Positions 53,458 through 63,391 are shown, numbered from the stretch's first letter. The stretch is 64,000 nt of DNA from Clostridium_AD sp050717545 (GCF_050717545.1 NZ_JBOITN010000017.1:62001-126000); one strand, 5' to 3'. The notes: generated by a model not told the origin, from the letters alone. Made by a program: numbers and translations.

Positions 53458-54664
53458 AGTAATAACCGTAACTGCCCTTAATGGGTACATTAAAAAAATA
53501 ATTGATAGTGATTTTATATTAAATAATGCTAATGTTAAAGGAGAATTATCTAATGTAAAATTACATAGTAGTGGACACATATATTTTTCGCTTAAAGATG
53601 CATTTGGAAAAGTAAATTGTGTAATGTTTAAATCACAAGCATCTAAACTGGCAATTACGCCTAGAGATGGGATGAATGTTATAATTCGTGGTAGAGTTTC
53701 TGTTTATGAGAAGGGCGGTGCATATCAAGTTTATTGTGACTCTATGGAGACAGATGGCGAAGGTCAACTATATTTAGCTTTTCAGAAATTAAAAGAAAAG
53801 TTAGAAAAACAAGGATTATTTGATGAAAAACACAAAAAGATCATTCCCTCATTCCCTACGAGAATAGGAGTTATTACAGCACAAACAGGAGCTGCAATTA
53901 AAGATATTATTAACGTTGCAACAAGGCGTAATATAAATGTTAACATTCTCATATATCCAGCACTTGTTCAAGGTGTAAATGCTAGCTCTGAAATTGAACA
54001 AGGAATTAAATATTTTAATTTATCAAAAAGTGTTGACATGATTATTATTGCAAGAGGAGGAGGGTCAATAGAGGAATTATGGGCATTTAATGAAGAGAAT
54101 TTAGCATATGCTATATATAATTCTAAGATACCCATAATTACAGGGGTTGGTCATGAAACGGATTTTACTATAGCCGACTTTGCAAGTGACCATAGAGCGC
54201 CTACTCCATCAGCTGCTGCTGAAATAGCAGTTAGAAATTTAAAAGATCTAAATAATGAAATTAAAGCACTTAGAGAACTCTTGCTAAGAACTGTGGAATA
54301 TAAGGTTACTAAAGAATACAATAAAGTTAATTTATTAAGCAAAACTTTGAAAGTTAATAACCCTTTGAATTTTATAGTTAATCAATATACTCGTATAGAT
54401 AATCTAAAAGATACTTTAAATTATAAATTTAATTCAAAAATCTTATTAGAAAAGCAGAAACTTTCAAAATTAAATGCTCTTTTGCATGCACACAACCCCT
54501 TAAATGTGTTGACCAAGGGCTATGCAGTTTTGCAAAATGATGAAAATGAAGTTATTAGTGAAATTAATGAACTTAAAAATATCAAAGACGTAAAGATAAC
54601 GCTTAAAGATGGTAGTGCGTTATTTAAACTAAGTAATACTAAAGCTCCGAAGGAGATGATTTAA
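53447..54664 (+). CDS. xseA: Exodeoxyribonuclease VII large subunit
   Basis: A 405-residue nuclease subunit. The N-terminal OB domain (NVKGELSNVKLHSSGHIYFS, about residues 22-42) is followed by the catalytic domain with FPTRIGVITAQTGAAIKDI, IIARGGGSIEELWAFNEE and GVGHETDFTIADFASD. The ATG at 53447 follows GGAGGG within the folD end. Its last codons (KAPKEMI) are written by the dispersed element, whose GGAG is also the xseB ribosome site. Its stop overlaps the xseB start by one base. Confidence 0.96.
   Translation: MFIKVITVTALNGYIKKIIDSDFILNNANVKGELSNVKLHSSGHIYFSLKDAFGKVNCVMFKSQASKLAITPRDGMNVIIRGRVSVYEKGGAYQVYCDSMETDGEGQLYLAFQKLKEKLEKQGLFDEKHKKIIPSFPTRIGVITAQTGAAIKDIINVATRRNINVNILIYPALVQGVNASSEIEQGIKYFNLSKSVDMIIIARGGGSIEELWAFNEENLAYAIYNSKIPIITGVGHETDFTIADFASDHRAPTPSAAAEIAVRNLKDLNNEIKALRELLLRTVEYKVTKEYNKVNLLSKTLKVNNPLNFIVNQYTRIDNLKDTLNYKFNSKILLEKQKLSKLNALLHAHNPLNVLTKGYAVLQNDENEVISEINELKNIKDVKITLKDGSALFKLSNTKAPKEMI
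54643..54664 (+). repeat. Dispersed short element, copy 5, inside the xseA-xseB junction
   Basis: AGCTCCGAAGGAGATGATTT plus AA. It differs by one base from the main core. It encodes the xseA C-terminus and supplies the xseB ribosome site (GGAG, eight bases before ATG). Confidence 0.55.
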
Positions 54665-54897
54665 TGGCTAAGAAAAAAGAAACTTATGAAAGCATGATGG
54701 AAAGACTAGAAGAAATCGTAGATATTATGGATGGTAATGAAGTAACTCTCGAAGGAACTATGGCAAGTTATGAAGAGGGCATAAAAATATGTAATAACTT
54801 ATATAAAATTTTGAATGATACAGAAGGTAAAATAAAAATATTAACAGATGATGGTGAAAAAGATTTTATTGAACTTGCAGATGAATCTAAAGTGTAA
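54664..54897 (+). CDS. xseB: Exodeoxyribonuclease VII small subunit
   Basis: A 77-residue helical subunit with the family blocks YESMMERLEEIVDIMDGNEV and LEGTMASYEEGIKICNNLY. It binds XseA to form ExoVII, which degrades single-stranded DNA. It is translationally coupled to xseA (TAATG). It is followed by ispA after 104 bases without clear structure. Confidence 0.95.
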   Translation: MAKKKETYESMMERLEEIVDIMDGNEVTLEGTMASYEEGIKICNNLYKILNDTEGKIKILTDDGEKDFIELADESKV

Positions 54898-55001
54898 TGA
54901 TTACTGCAGTTCTGAAGGCTAACTATAATAATGAGTTCTGAGTGGAGTTAGACTTACGCTGAAATCTTATTTTTATAACAATTAATAGGAAGAGGGATAA
55001 A

Positions 55002-55871
55002 ATGGATATAAAGTTGCTTAAAGATGAAGTTGAACAATGGATAAGTGATTATTTTGATAATAAGCCAGAAATTAATAGTAGAAATTTCGAGGCAATGATT
55101 TATAGTTTAAAAGTAGGAGGGAAAAGAATCAGACCAGCCTTAATGCTTCTTACCTACAATATGTATAAAGAAGATTACAAGAGTATAATGCCCTTTGCGG
55201 CAGCTCTTGAAATGATTCATACATATTCTCTTGTTCATGATGATTTGCCCAGCATGGATAATGATGATTTGCGCCGTGGAAAACCTACAAATCATAAAAT
55301 ATATGGTGAGGCAATCGCGATACTGGCAGGTGATGGGCTTTTAAATGAGGCTATGATAATAATGCTAAATGAATGTTTAGATGGAAGCTTAAATAAAATA
55401 AAGGCAAGTTCATTTATAGCAAAAGCTTCCGGCGCAGATGGTATGATTGCCGGACAAATTTGTGATATTTTAAGTGAAGGTATAACCATACTTGAGGAAG
55501 AACTTTTGTATATGCATAAAAATAAAACAGGACAGTTAATTAAAGTTGCTATATTATGTGGTGCTATCTTAGCAAATGCAAGTGACGAGGATTTAAGCAA
55601 TTTGAAGGTGTATGGTGACAAATTGGGGTTAGCGTTCCAAATAAAGGATGATATATTAGATATAATTGGTGATGTAACTATTTTAGGTAAAAATGTAAAT
55701 AGTGATGAATGTAATAATAAAACTACATTTATAACCATGTATGGATTAGAAGAATGCAAAAAAAAATGCAACGATTTAACTCAGCAATGTTTTGAAATAT
55801 TAAAGGGACTTAAGGGAAATACAACTCAGTTAGAAGAAATTACAGAATTTTTACTTGAAAGGCAATACTAA
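55002..55871 (+). CDS. ispA: Farnesyl/geranyl diphosphate synthase
   Basis: A 289-residue prenyl synthase that condenses IPP with allylic diphosphates. The first Asp-rich motif is DDLPSMDND (from Asp80), with SLVHDDLP, and the second is DDILD (from Asp216), plus LKVGGKRIRPAL near residue 34. The short spacing before the first Asp motif suits C15 products. It lies next to dxs, which supplies the same pathway. The ATG follows GGAAGAGG. Confidence 0.95.
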   Translation: MDIKLLKDEVEQWISDYFDNKPEINSRNFEAMIYSLKVGGKRIRPALMLLTYNMYKEDYKSIMPFAAALEMIHTYSLVHDDLPSMDNDDLRRGKPTNHKIYGEAIAILAGDGLLNEAMIIMLNECLDGSLNKIKASSFIAKASGADGMIAGQICDILSEGITILEEELLYMHKNKTGQLIKVAILCGAILANASDEDLSNLKVYGDKLGLAFQIKDDILDIIGDVTILGKNVNSDECNNKTTFITMYGLEECKKKCNDLTQQCFEILKGLKGNTTQLEEITEFLLERQY

Positions 55872-56027
55872 AATAGATTAGTGATTTAATAATATTTGCT
55901 AGTGTTTTAGATGTCATAAGGCTGTCTTTTTAGTCGAAATAGCTTTTGAATTAAATAATATTATATGATATAATATTTCCATAAATGTGGGTAAAATAAT
56001 ATGTTTAATAAAAGAGGATAGATATAT

Positions 56028-57890
56028 ATGAGTAAGATTTTAGATGAATTTGATGATATAAATGCAGTAAAAAAAATGACAATACAAGAACTTAATATTT
56101 TTTCAGGAGAAATTAGAAGGTTTTTAATTGAAGAAGTCTCTAAAACTGGAGGCCATTTAGCTTCTAATTTAGGCGTTGTAGAATTAACATTAAGTTTATA
56201 TAATGTGTTTGATTTGGATAAAGATAAAATAATATGGGATGTAGGGCATCAATCGTATGTACATAAAATCCTTACAGGCAGAAAGAATCAATTTGATTCT
56301 CTTAGAAGTTTTGGTGGTCTGAGTGGTTTTCCTAAAAGAGAAGAAAGCAAATACGATTCTTTTGAAGCAGGACATAGTAGTACATCTATTTCGGCAGGCC
56401 TTGGCATGGCAAGAGCTAGAGATTTAAAGAAAGAAAATTATAATGTCATTTCAGTAATTGGTGATGGTGCACTCACAGGAGGCATGTCATTTGAAGCTTT
56501 AAATGATGCAGGATTTAGAAAAACTAAAATGATTATTTTGCTCAATGATAATCAAATGTCTATTTCAAAAAATGTTGGAGGATTGTCTAAATATTTAGGT
56601 CAATTTAGAATTGATCCAACCTATAATAGAATAAAAAAAGAGATAAACTCTACACTTAGAAAAATCCCTAGTGTAGGTGATGGTATGGTTAATTCCATAC
56701 AAAAGCTTAAAAACGGAATTAAGCAAGTTATTGTGCCTGGAATGCTCTTTGAGCATATGGGTATAAAATATTTAGGACCTATAGATGGACATAATATTAA
56801 AGAAATGAGTAAGGTTTTAAAGCTAGCTAAAGAAATGGATGGTCCAGTTATTATCCATGTTATAACTAAAAAGGGTAAAGGGTACAAATTTGCTGAAAGG
56901 GAACCACACAAATTCCATGGGATAGCACCATTTGATCCCTTAACTGGAAATGTATATGGCGCTCATACAGAAAGTTACTCCGATGCATTTGGAGAGCAGA
57001 TTGTTCACCTTGCAAAGGAGAATAAAAATATAGTAGCAATAACAGCGGCAATGCGTGAAGGCACAGGGTTAGAAACATTTTCAAGAGAGTTCCGGAATAG
57101 ATTTTTTGATGTAGGAATTGCAGAACAACACGCAGTTACGATGGCGGCAGGAATGGCGACGCAAGGCCTAAAACCTATTTTTGCAGTTTACTCTACTTTT
57201 CTTCAGAGGGCATATGATCAAATTTTACATGATGTTTGTATTCAAAATTTGCCTGTTATTTTTGCAATAGATAGGGCCGGCATAGTAGGTGCTGATGGTG
57301 AAACCCATCAAGGAGTATTTGATTTATCGTATTTATCTCATATTCCAAATATGACAATAATGGCCCCAAAATGTATAGGTGAGCTTAAGACAATGCTCAC
57401 GTTTGCAGTAGAGCAAAATTATCCAATTGCTATAAGATACCCTAGGGGTGGGGACAATAGCAATGTTAAATTGGTTCCTATGGAAAATTTTAAAAATGGA
57501 AAATGGGAAACTTTATTTAGTGGCGGTAAAATAGCATTTATAGCTACTGGTAAGATGGTTCAAAATGCTATTTTAGTTAGAGAAAAATTAGAGAACATGG
57601 GGGTTGCATCTACTGTAATTAATGCTTGTTTTATTAAGCCTATTGATAAAGTTCTAATTTCTGAGCTAGTCTCAAAAGAATATTCATTAGTAACCATAGA
57701 GGATAATATTGTGCATGGAGGACTAGGTTCTTTAGTACTAGAATATGTAAACTCACTGAATGCAAAAACAAAGGTCGTTAATTTAGGATTTAAAGATGAA
57801 TTTATTACCCACGGAAAAGTTGATATATTATATAAATTACATAAATTAGATGTGGATGGGATTTTTGAAAGTATATTAAAATTAGTTTAA
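56028..57890 (+). CDS. dxs: 1-deoxy-D-xylulose-5-phosphate synthase
   Basis: A 620-residue TPP enzyme, the first step of the MEP isoprenoid pathway (pyruvate plus glyceraldehyde-3-phosphate). It has SGGHLASNLGVVELT-type KTGGHLASNLG, WDVGHQSYVHKILTGR, the TPP motif VIGDGALTGGMSFEALN with the NDN of ILLNDNQMSIS, the transketolase glutamate in DVGIAEQHAVT, and the DRAGIVGADGETHQG loop. All three domains are complete. The ATG lies behind AAAAGAGG. Confidence 0.97.
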   Translation: MSKILDEFDDINAVKKMTIQELNIFSGEIRRFLIEEVSKTGGHLASNLGVVELTLSLYNVFDLDKDKIIWDVGHQSYVHKILTGRKNQFDSLRSFGGLSGFPKREESKYDSFEAGHSSTSISAGLGMARARDLKKENYNVISVIGDGALTGGMSFEALNDAGFRKTKMIILLNDNQMSISKNVGGLSKYLGQFRIDPTYNRIKKEINSTLRKIPSVGDGMVNSIQKLKNGIKQVIVPGMLFEHMGIKYLGPIDGHNIKEMSKVLKLAKEMDGPVIIHVITKKGKGYKFAEREPHKFHGIAPFDPLTGNVYGAHTESYSDAFGEQIVHLAKENKNIVAITAAMREGTGLETFSREFRNRFFDVGIAEQHAVTMAAGMATQGLKPIFAVYSTFLQRAYDQILHDVCIQNLPVIFAIDRAGIVGADGETHQGVFDLSYLSHIPNMTIMAPKCIGELKTMLTFAVEQNYPIAIRYPRGGDNSNVKLVPMENFKNGKWETLFSGGKIAFIATGKMVQNAILVREKLENMGVASTVINACFIKPIDKVLISELVSKEYSLVTIEDNIVHGGLGSLVLEYVNSLNAKTKVVNLGFKDEFITHGKVDILYKLHKLDVDGIFESILKLV

Positions 57891-57930
57891 AATAAGATTT
57901 TATAATGAATGGATTTATAAGGAGTTTTCT

Positions 57931-58743
57931 ATGTTGGAAGATAAAGACAGATTAGATGTAATTGTAGTTTCAAGAGGGATTATAGCATCAAGAGAAAGGG
58001 CAAAGGAAAATATAATTTCTGGAAACATATTTGTGGATGGTATTAAGATTACTAAGTGTGGGAAAAAAGTTGATTTATCATCTATGATTCAATTTTTTGG
58101 AGAAGATATTCCATATGTAAGTCGGGGGGGGTTAAAGCTAAAAAAAGCTATAGACTCTTTCGGTATAAACCTTGAGGCGAAAACTTGCCTTGATATAGGT
58201 GCATCTACAGGAGGGTTTACAGACTGTATGCTTAAGTATGGGGCATCTAGGGTATACTCTATAGATGTTGGGACAAATCAGTTAGATAATAAGTTAAGGA
58301 TCGATCCCCGAGTAGTTTCAATGGAGAAGACAAACATAAGATACTTAACTTCAGATAGTATCGGACAGTTGTCAGATTTTGCTAGTATTGATGTATCATT
58401 TATATCTCTTGAAAAGGTTATTCCAAATTTACTTAATCTATTAAAAGAGGATGGTAGCGTTGTAGCACTATTAAAACCTCAATTTGAAGTTGGTGTAGGA
58501 GTAGTTAATAAAAAAGGTGTAGTTAAAAATCCAAGTGATCATGTGAAGGTAATAATCAATGTTTTAAACCTTCTTAAATATCTTGATGTAAAGGTTATTA
58601 ATATTGATTATTCATGCATAAAGGGACCTAATGGTAATATTGAGTATTTAATTTATTTTACAAAAGATAGTAATCAATTCGACAATCTTATTGAAGACAA
58701 TATAAAACAATTAGTTAGTCAGGCTCATAAAGATTTAAATTAG
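57931..58743 (+). CDS. tlyA: TlyA-family rRNA 2'-O-methyltransferase / S4 protein
   Basis: A 270-residue protein with an N-terminal S4 domain (RLDVIVVSRGIIASRERAK) and a FtsJ-like methyltransferase with the SAM motif LDIGASTGGFTDCMLKYGA. Blocks DVSFISLEKVIP and LLKPQFEVG follow. Homologues methylate 16S/23S rRNA in mycobacteria; its target here is unknown. It stands in the conserved order dxs-tlyA-nadK. The ATG follows AAGGAG. Confidence 0.94.
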   Translation: MLEDKDRLDVIVVSRGIIASRERAKENIISGNIFVDGIKITKCGKKVDLSSMIQFFGEDIPYVSRGGLKLKKAIDSFGINLEAKTCLDIGASTGGFTDCMLKYGASRVYSIDVGTNQLDNKLRIDPRVVSMEKTNIRYLTSDSIGQLSDFASIDVSFISLEKVIPNLLNLLKEDGSVVALLKPQFEVGVGVVNKKGVVKNPSDHVKVIINVLNLLKYLDVKVINIDYSCIKGPNGNIEYLIYFTKDSNQFDNLIEDNIKQLVSQAHKDLN

Positions 58744-58797
58744 GTTAGAAGGCTGTTGATAGTTAATGTCTGCTATAGAGGGCGATAAGGAGGTAAT

Positions 58798-59679
58798 ATG
58801 AAAAAAATAGGCATTAATATAAATACAACTAAGGATAAAGATGGAAAGATAATTAAATATGTTAAGGATATCGTTAGTAAATATGTTGATGATATTAATA
58901 TATTTACATTTAAAGATGCAGTTGGGCTTGATAACGATAAATTTAACGATTTAGATATTATAATTGCCTTAGGTGGAGATGGCACTATTTTAAGGACATC
59001 ACGGAATATTAAAAATTATAATATTCCAATATTAGGGGTAAATATAGGTAATTTAGGTTTTTTATCTAGTGTAGAGCTACTAGAATTTGAAAATGCTATG
59101 GAAAAGTATATTAAAAATGATTATTACGTAGAGGAGAGAATGATGCTAAAGTGTACTCTGCCACTTAGGCAGGATACTGAAGAATATATTGCATTAAATG
59201 ATATAGTTGTATCAAAAGGTACGCTAGCAAGGGTTGTTAAATATGAACTTCACATAGATAATAAGTTTTATATTGATTTTACAGGGGACGGACTTATAAT
59301 AGCTACTCCAACAGGGTCTACAGCATACTCATTATCTGCAGGGGGGCCTATAATTTATCCGAATCTAGATGTTATAGCTTTAACACCTATTTGTCCATTA
59401 TCTTTATCTATGAGGACTATAGTGGTAGATTCTAAAAGTGAAATATCTATTAACATAAAAAGTGAACATGAAAGTATATTCCTAACCCCGGATGGCCAAC
59501 GAGCAATAAAGCTTAATAACTATGAAAAAATATTAGTAAGTGTTTCAAATAAAAAATGTAGACTTATTAAATTTAATGATTATAATTATTTTAGTATACT
59601 TAGAAAAAAAATAATTTCTAGAACAATGGACTGTGAGGGAGAAAAAGATGAAAATTGCACGTCATGCAAAGATAATTGA
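58798..59679 (+). CDS. nadK: NAD kinase
   Basis: A 293-residue ATP-NAD kinase making NADP. It has ALGGDGTILRT (about residue 60), GVNIGNLGFLS, LNDIVVSKG, and TPTGSTAYSLSAGGPI. The ATG follows AAGGAGG. The last 32 bases overlap argR, and its C-terminal tail (CEGEKDENCTSCKDN) is longer and more polar than usual, a by-product of reading over the argR ribosome site. Confidence 0.95.
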   Translation: MKKIGININTTKDKDGKIIKYVKDIVSKYVDDINIFTFKDAVGLDNDKFNDLDIIIALGGDGTILRTSRNIKNYNIPILGVNIGNLGFLSSVELLEFENAMEKYIKNDYYVEERMMLKCTLPLRQDTEEYIALNDIVVSKGTLARVVKYELHIDNKFYIDFTGDGLIIATPTGSTAYSLSAGGPIIYPNLDVIALTPICPLSLSMRTIVVDSKSEISINIKSEHESIFLTPDGQRAIKLNNYEKILVSVSNKKCRLIKFNDYNYFSILRKKIISRTMDCEGEKDENCTSCKDN

Positions 59680-60100
59680 AATTATTCAGGAAAAAGAGGT
59701 TGAAACCCAAGAGCAGTTAGCAGAGGAACTTAAAAATAAGGGTTTTGAAATTACTCAAGCGACTGTATCTAGAGATATAAAAGAACTAAAATTAATTAAG
59801 GTTATGAATGCATATGGGACCCACAAATATGCTACTAGTTCACCAGGGGATAGTTTTTTATCAAATAAGTTGGTTAATATTTTTTCTCAAACAGTTCTTT
59901 ATGTTGATCATGTGGATAATTTTATAGTGCTCAAAACTATATCAGGAGCCGGTGGTGCTGCTGCCGAAGCTTTAGATTCATTGAAATTTAATGGAATTGT
60001 AGGAACTATAGCTGGAGATAACACTGTTTTTATTTTAGTTAGAAAAGAAGAAGATACAAAAGAAATAATTCAAAAGATTAAAAAGATGATAAATGAATAG
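59648..60100 (+). CDS. argR: Arginine repressor ArgR/AhrC
   Basis: A 150-residue regulator. The N-terminal winged helix (IIEIIQEKEVETQEQLAEEL, then ITQATVSRDIKELKLIKV) is followed by the C-terminal hexamerisation and arginine-binding domain (GAGGAAAEALDSLKFNGIV, then GTIAGDNTVFILVR). The ATG at 59648 follows GAGGGAG; a possible start 15 bases earlier precedes that site. It overlaps nadK by 32 bases and is 11 bases before recN, as in many Firmicutes. Confidence 0.95.
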   Translation: MKIARHAKIIEIIQEKEVETQEQLAEELKNKGFEITQATVSRDIKELKLIKVMNAYGTHKYATSSPGDSFLSNKLVNIFSQTVLYVDHVDNFIVLKTISGAGGAAAEALDSLKFNGIVGTIAGDNTVFILVRKEEDTKEIIQKIKKMINE

Positions 60101-60111
60101 GAGGAATTAGT

Positions 60112-61800
60112 ATGCTCCTACAATTAAATATTATGAATTTTGCACTGATTGAAAAATTAAGTATTAATTTTGAACGGGGATTTAATGTGTTTTCTGGTGA
60201 AACAGGAGCAGGAAAATCAATCTTAATTGATGCTATAAATTATGTGTTAGGTGGGAAATTTAATAAGAACCTAATTAGGACAGGTGAAGACAAAACTTAT
60301 GTTGAGGCTATATTTACTATTGATACTAAAAACAGCAAAAGTGTTTTAGATGAGATGGAAATTGATTATGAGGATACGGTATTTATAAGTCGCGAAACCT
60401 TTCAATCAGGAAAAAGTATTGCTAAAGTTAATGGTAAATCTATGCTACTTTCAAAGGTCAAACATATAAGCAAAAATTTATTAGATATTCACGGTCAACA
60501 CGATAATCATAATTTATTAGATAAAGCTAATCATATATTTTATGTGGACTCATTTGGTACGGACAAAATCCATAAAATTATTCTTGGGTATAAGGAAAAG
60601 TTTGCACGAATGACAACTATTAAGAATAAAATTTTAAAACTAGAAGGAAACGAAGGTGAGCGAGAAAAAAGAATTGATTTCTTAAATTACCAGTTAGAAG
60701 AAATTAAAAATACACATTTGAAAATTGGCGAAGATGAAGAGCTTTTAGAGAAATATGCAATAATCAGTAATGCAGAAAATTTAGAGAAACATTTATCTAA
60801 AAGTTATCAACTATTGTATAGTAGTGAAGAAGAAAATCCCTCTGTTTTTTATAATTTAGCTATTGCCATTAAGGAACTTCGTGGTATCGAAAAACACATG
60901 GATAAAATAAAAACAATTACGGATGCTATTGAAGAAAGCTATTTTAATATCGAGGAAAATATTTCACAACTTAGGGACTTAAAAGAGAACATTTATTATG
61001 ATGAAAAAGAATTGGAGTTTATCAACAGTAGAATAAGTCAAATTAATAGCTGTAAGAAAAAATATGCACCTACTATTAAAGAAATCTATGAGTATAGAAA
61101 TAAAATTCAACTTGAATATGAAGAATTAACTAATAGTAGTGAAATTATTATTGAACTTAAAGAAGAAAAGCTAGGTCTAGAGAGTGAAATGAAAAATATA
61201 GCGGACGAAATTCATTTGATAAGATGTGTTACAGCAAAAAAACTTCAAAATAAAATAAAAGAGGAATTAAATTATATTGGACTTGAAAAAAGTAAATTCT
61301 ACATAGAAGTGAAACTTGAAAGTACATTTTATGAAAATGGATGTGATAAGGTTCAATTTTGTATATCTACAAATCCTGGAGAGCCACTAAGCCCTCTAGA
61401 GAATATTGTGTCAGGGGGAGAATTATCACGTATAATGCTTGCTCTTAAGACTGTATTCGTTGATAAGGATGAAATACCTACAGTTATATTTGATGAAATA
61501 GACACGGGTATAAGTGGGCGAATTGCGCAATGTGTTGGAGAGAAAATGTATTTAATATCATTAAATCATCAGATTTTTTGTGTAACTCATTTGCCACAAA
61601 TAGCTAGCATGGCGGATATAAATTATTTAATATCGAAAAACGTCATTAAGGACAAAACGTATACTAACATTATAAAAATGAATGATGAAGAAAAACAAAG
61701 TGAAATAGCTAGAATGATAGGTGGGACTGAGGTTACTAAATTAACTTTAGAAAATTCTAAAGAAATGATAAATATGGCAAACAATAAGAAGAAAAATTAA
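60112..61800 (+). CDS. recN: DNA repair protein RecN
   Basis: A 562-residue SMC-like ATPase acting at double-strand breaks. Walker A is SGETGAGKSILIDAINYVLG (residues 26-45), the coiled coil runs about 155-385, the ABC signature is VSGGELSRIMLALK, and Walker B is VIFDEIDTGISG. Both heads are intact. The ATG follows AGGAGGA. A terminator follows at 61847-61882. Confidence 0.96.
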   Translation: MLLQLNIMNFALIEKLSINFERGFNVFSGETGAGKSILIDAINYVLGGKFNKNLIRTGEDKTYVEAIFTIDTKNSKSVLDEMEIDYEDTVFISRETFQSGKSIAKVNGKSMLLSKVKHISKNLLDIHGQHDNHNLLDKANHIFYVDSFGTDKIHKIILGYKEKFARMTTIKNKILKLEGNEGEREKRIDFLNYQLEEIKNTHLKIGEDEELLEKYAIISNAENLEKHLSKSYQLLYSSEEENPSVFYNLAIAIKELRGIEKHMDKIKTITDAIEESYFNIEENISQLRDLKENIYYDEKELEFINSRISQINSCKKKYAPTIKEIYEYRNKIQLEYEELTNSSEIIIELKEEKLGLESEMKNIADEIHLIRCVTAKKLQNKIKEELNYIGLEKSKFYIEVKLESTFYENGCDKVQFCISTNPGEPLSPLENIVSGGELSRIMLALKTVFVDKDEIPTVIFDEIDTGISGRIAQCVGEKMYLISLNHQIFCVTHLPQIASMADINYLISKNVIKDKTYTNIIKMNDEEKQSEIARMIGGTEVTKLTLENSKEMINMANNKKKN

Positions 61801-61846
61801 TATTAATTTTTTTAGTGAATTTAGTAATAAAAAATTAGAATATAGG

Positions 61847-61882
61847 AAAAGATAAAGTCATGAGTCATGATTTTATCTTTTT
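61847..61882 (+). terminator. Terminator after recN
   Basis: AAAGATAAAGTCATGA / TCATGATTTTATCTTT stem ending in a T run. The following 210 bases to spoIVB are AT-rich. A GCATA (62034-62038) and GGGGAACTT pair 15 bases apart is a weak candidate forespore (sigma-F/G) promoter. Confidence 0.75.
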
Positions 61883-62096
61883 TTTTGTTTTTAATATTAA
61901 CGTGAAGTAAAATAATCTAAGGTTGTAAAATTTATAGAAATTCTGAAAATAATATAAATAAAGTGAAAATAACTTAATTTATCATAAATTAGTTTTCAAT
62001 CTATTTTATTGACTATTTTTGAATTAATCTAATAGCATAATACTTATAAATCCAGGGGAACTTAAAGTCATACTATACGAAAAGGAGGTAAAACTT

Positions 62097-63320
62097 ATGA
62101 TAAAAAAATTTAATATATTATGTTGGATTATGACACCTCTAATAATATTTGCTTTAAGCACCTACTTTAAAATGCAAAATAAAGTTGTGGGTATATTTGA
62201 TAAACCAATTGAAAGTTCATACAACAGTAGTAGTACAATAGTAAATGAGAATAAAACTAATAGTATTAATAAATCCTTTATAATTGAAAATATTAAAGGA
62301 TTTAAAATTAATTTGCAAGGGTTGTTAAATGTTCAAGAAACTTTTATAAAAAATAAGTCAGAAATAATGGTTTATCCAGGAGGACAACCAATTGGTGTCA
62401 AACTTACTACTAAGGGTGTTTTAGTAGTAGCTTTATCTGATATTGAAAGTGAGAGTGGCAAAACACCAAGTCCTGCTGCTAAGGCAGGAGTACAAATAGG
62501 AGATAGTATAGTAAGTATTAATAATAATGAAATAAATAGTGCCGAGGATGTAGCTTTATTTATAAATAAACAAAAAAAATCTGAGATTACACTTAAATTG
62601 CAACGTAAAAATGAAATTAATTTTTTCGAGGTTAAAGTTACTCCTGCTATTGATGCTGCAGATGGGAAACAAAAAATCGGGTTATGGGTACGGGATTCAA
62701 CGGCTGGTGTAGGAACATTAACTTTATATGATGCTAAAACTAAAAAATTTGCTGCTCTGGGTCATCCTATTACAGACTCTGATACTGGAACAATACTTAA
62801 CGTTAACAGTGGTGTAATTATATCATCTAATATAGTATCTATAAAAAAAGGAACAAGAGGTAGCGCAGGGGAGTTAAGAGGGCTTTTTGTAGATGAAAAT
62901 ATTATAAAAGGACAAATAATTAATAATACAGAATGTGGAATATTTGGAGATGGAACTAAGAGTCTTATAAATAGTAAATTTAATAAACCTATGAAAATAG
63001 GTCTAAGAAACGAAATTAAAGAAGGTAAAGCGCAAATTTTAACAACTATAGAAGGTAGTGAGCCGGAACTATTTGACATAGAAATACAAAAATTATTACC
63101 TCAAAATACATCTGGATCAAAAAGTATGGTAATTAAAATTACAGATCCTAAGCTCCTAGAAAAAACTGGTGGCATAGTTCAAGGTATGAGTGGAAGCCCA
63201 ATAATTCAAAACGATAAAATTATTGGTGCTGTGACTCATGTTTTAATAAATAAACCAGATGTTGGTTATGGTATATATATAGAATGGATGTTAAAGGATG
63301 CTGGTATTTTATCAAAATAG
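62097..63320 (+). CDS. spoIVB: SpoIVB serine peptidase, sigma-K checkpoint protease
   Basis: A 407-residue S55 peptidase secreted from the forespore, where it signals the SpoIVFA/SpoIVFB complex to process pro-sigma-K. It has an N-terminal membrane/signal segment (about residues 8-24), a PDZ domain (about 100-190, SPAAKAGVQIGDSIVSIN), and the peptidase domain with His223 in GHPITDSDTG and Ser367 in GMSGSPI. The ATG follows AAGGAGG. It is directly upstream of spo0A as in B. subtilis. Confidence 0.95.
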   Translation: MIKKFNILCWIMTPLIIFALSTYFKMQNKVVGIFDKPIESSYNSSSTIVNENKTNSINKSFIIENIKGFKINLQGLLNVQETFIKNKSEIMVYPGGQPIGVKLTTKGVLVVALSDIESESGKTPSPAAKAGVQIGDSIVSINNNEINSAEDVALFINKQKKSEITLKLQRKNEINFFEVKVTPAIDAADGKQKIGLWVRDSTAGVGTLTLYDAKTKKFAALGHPITDSDTGTILNVNSGVIISSNIVSIKKGTRGSAGELRGLFVDENIIKGQIINNTECGIFGDGTKSLINSKFNKPMKIGLRNEIKEGKAQILTTIEGSEPELFDIEIQKLLPQNTSGSKSMVIKITDPKLLEKTGGIVQGMSGSPIIQNDKIIGAVTHVLINKPDVGYGIYIEWMLKDAGILSK

Positions 63321-63361
63321 CTAGTATTATTTAAAAAAAAGAGGTAAAATAGGTATTAAGT

Positions 63362-63391
63362 GATAAAGGATAGTTATGCTATCCTTTATTT
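63362..63391 (+). terminator. Terminator after spoIVB
   Basis: GATAAAGGATAG / CTATCCTTTATT stem with a TTATG loop and T-rich tail. It separates spoIVB from the spo0A promoter. Confidence 0.8.

Noticed and set aside
55872..56027. OLE-type large RNA in the isoprenoid region
   Set aside because: OLE RNA can lie near ispA and dxs, but this gap is only 156 bases, AT-rich and without stable structure.
62034..62060. Firm sigma-G promoter for spoIVB
   Set aside because: GCATA and GGGGAACTT are 15 bases apart, but CATACTAT nearby fits other sporulation sigma factors as well; too ambiguous to list as a feature.
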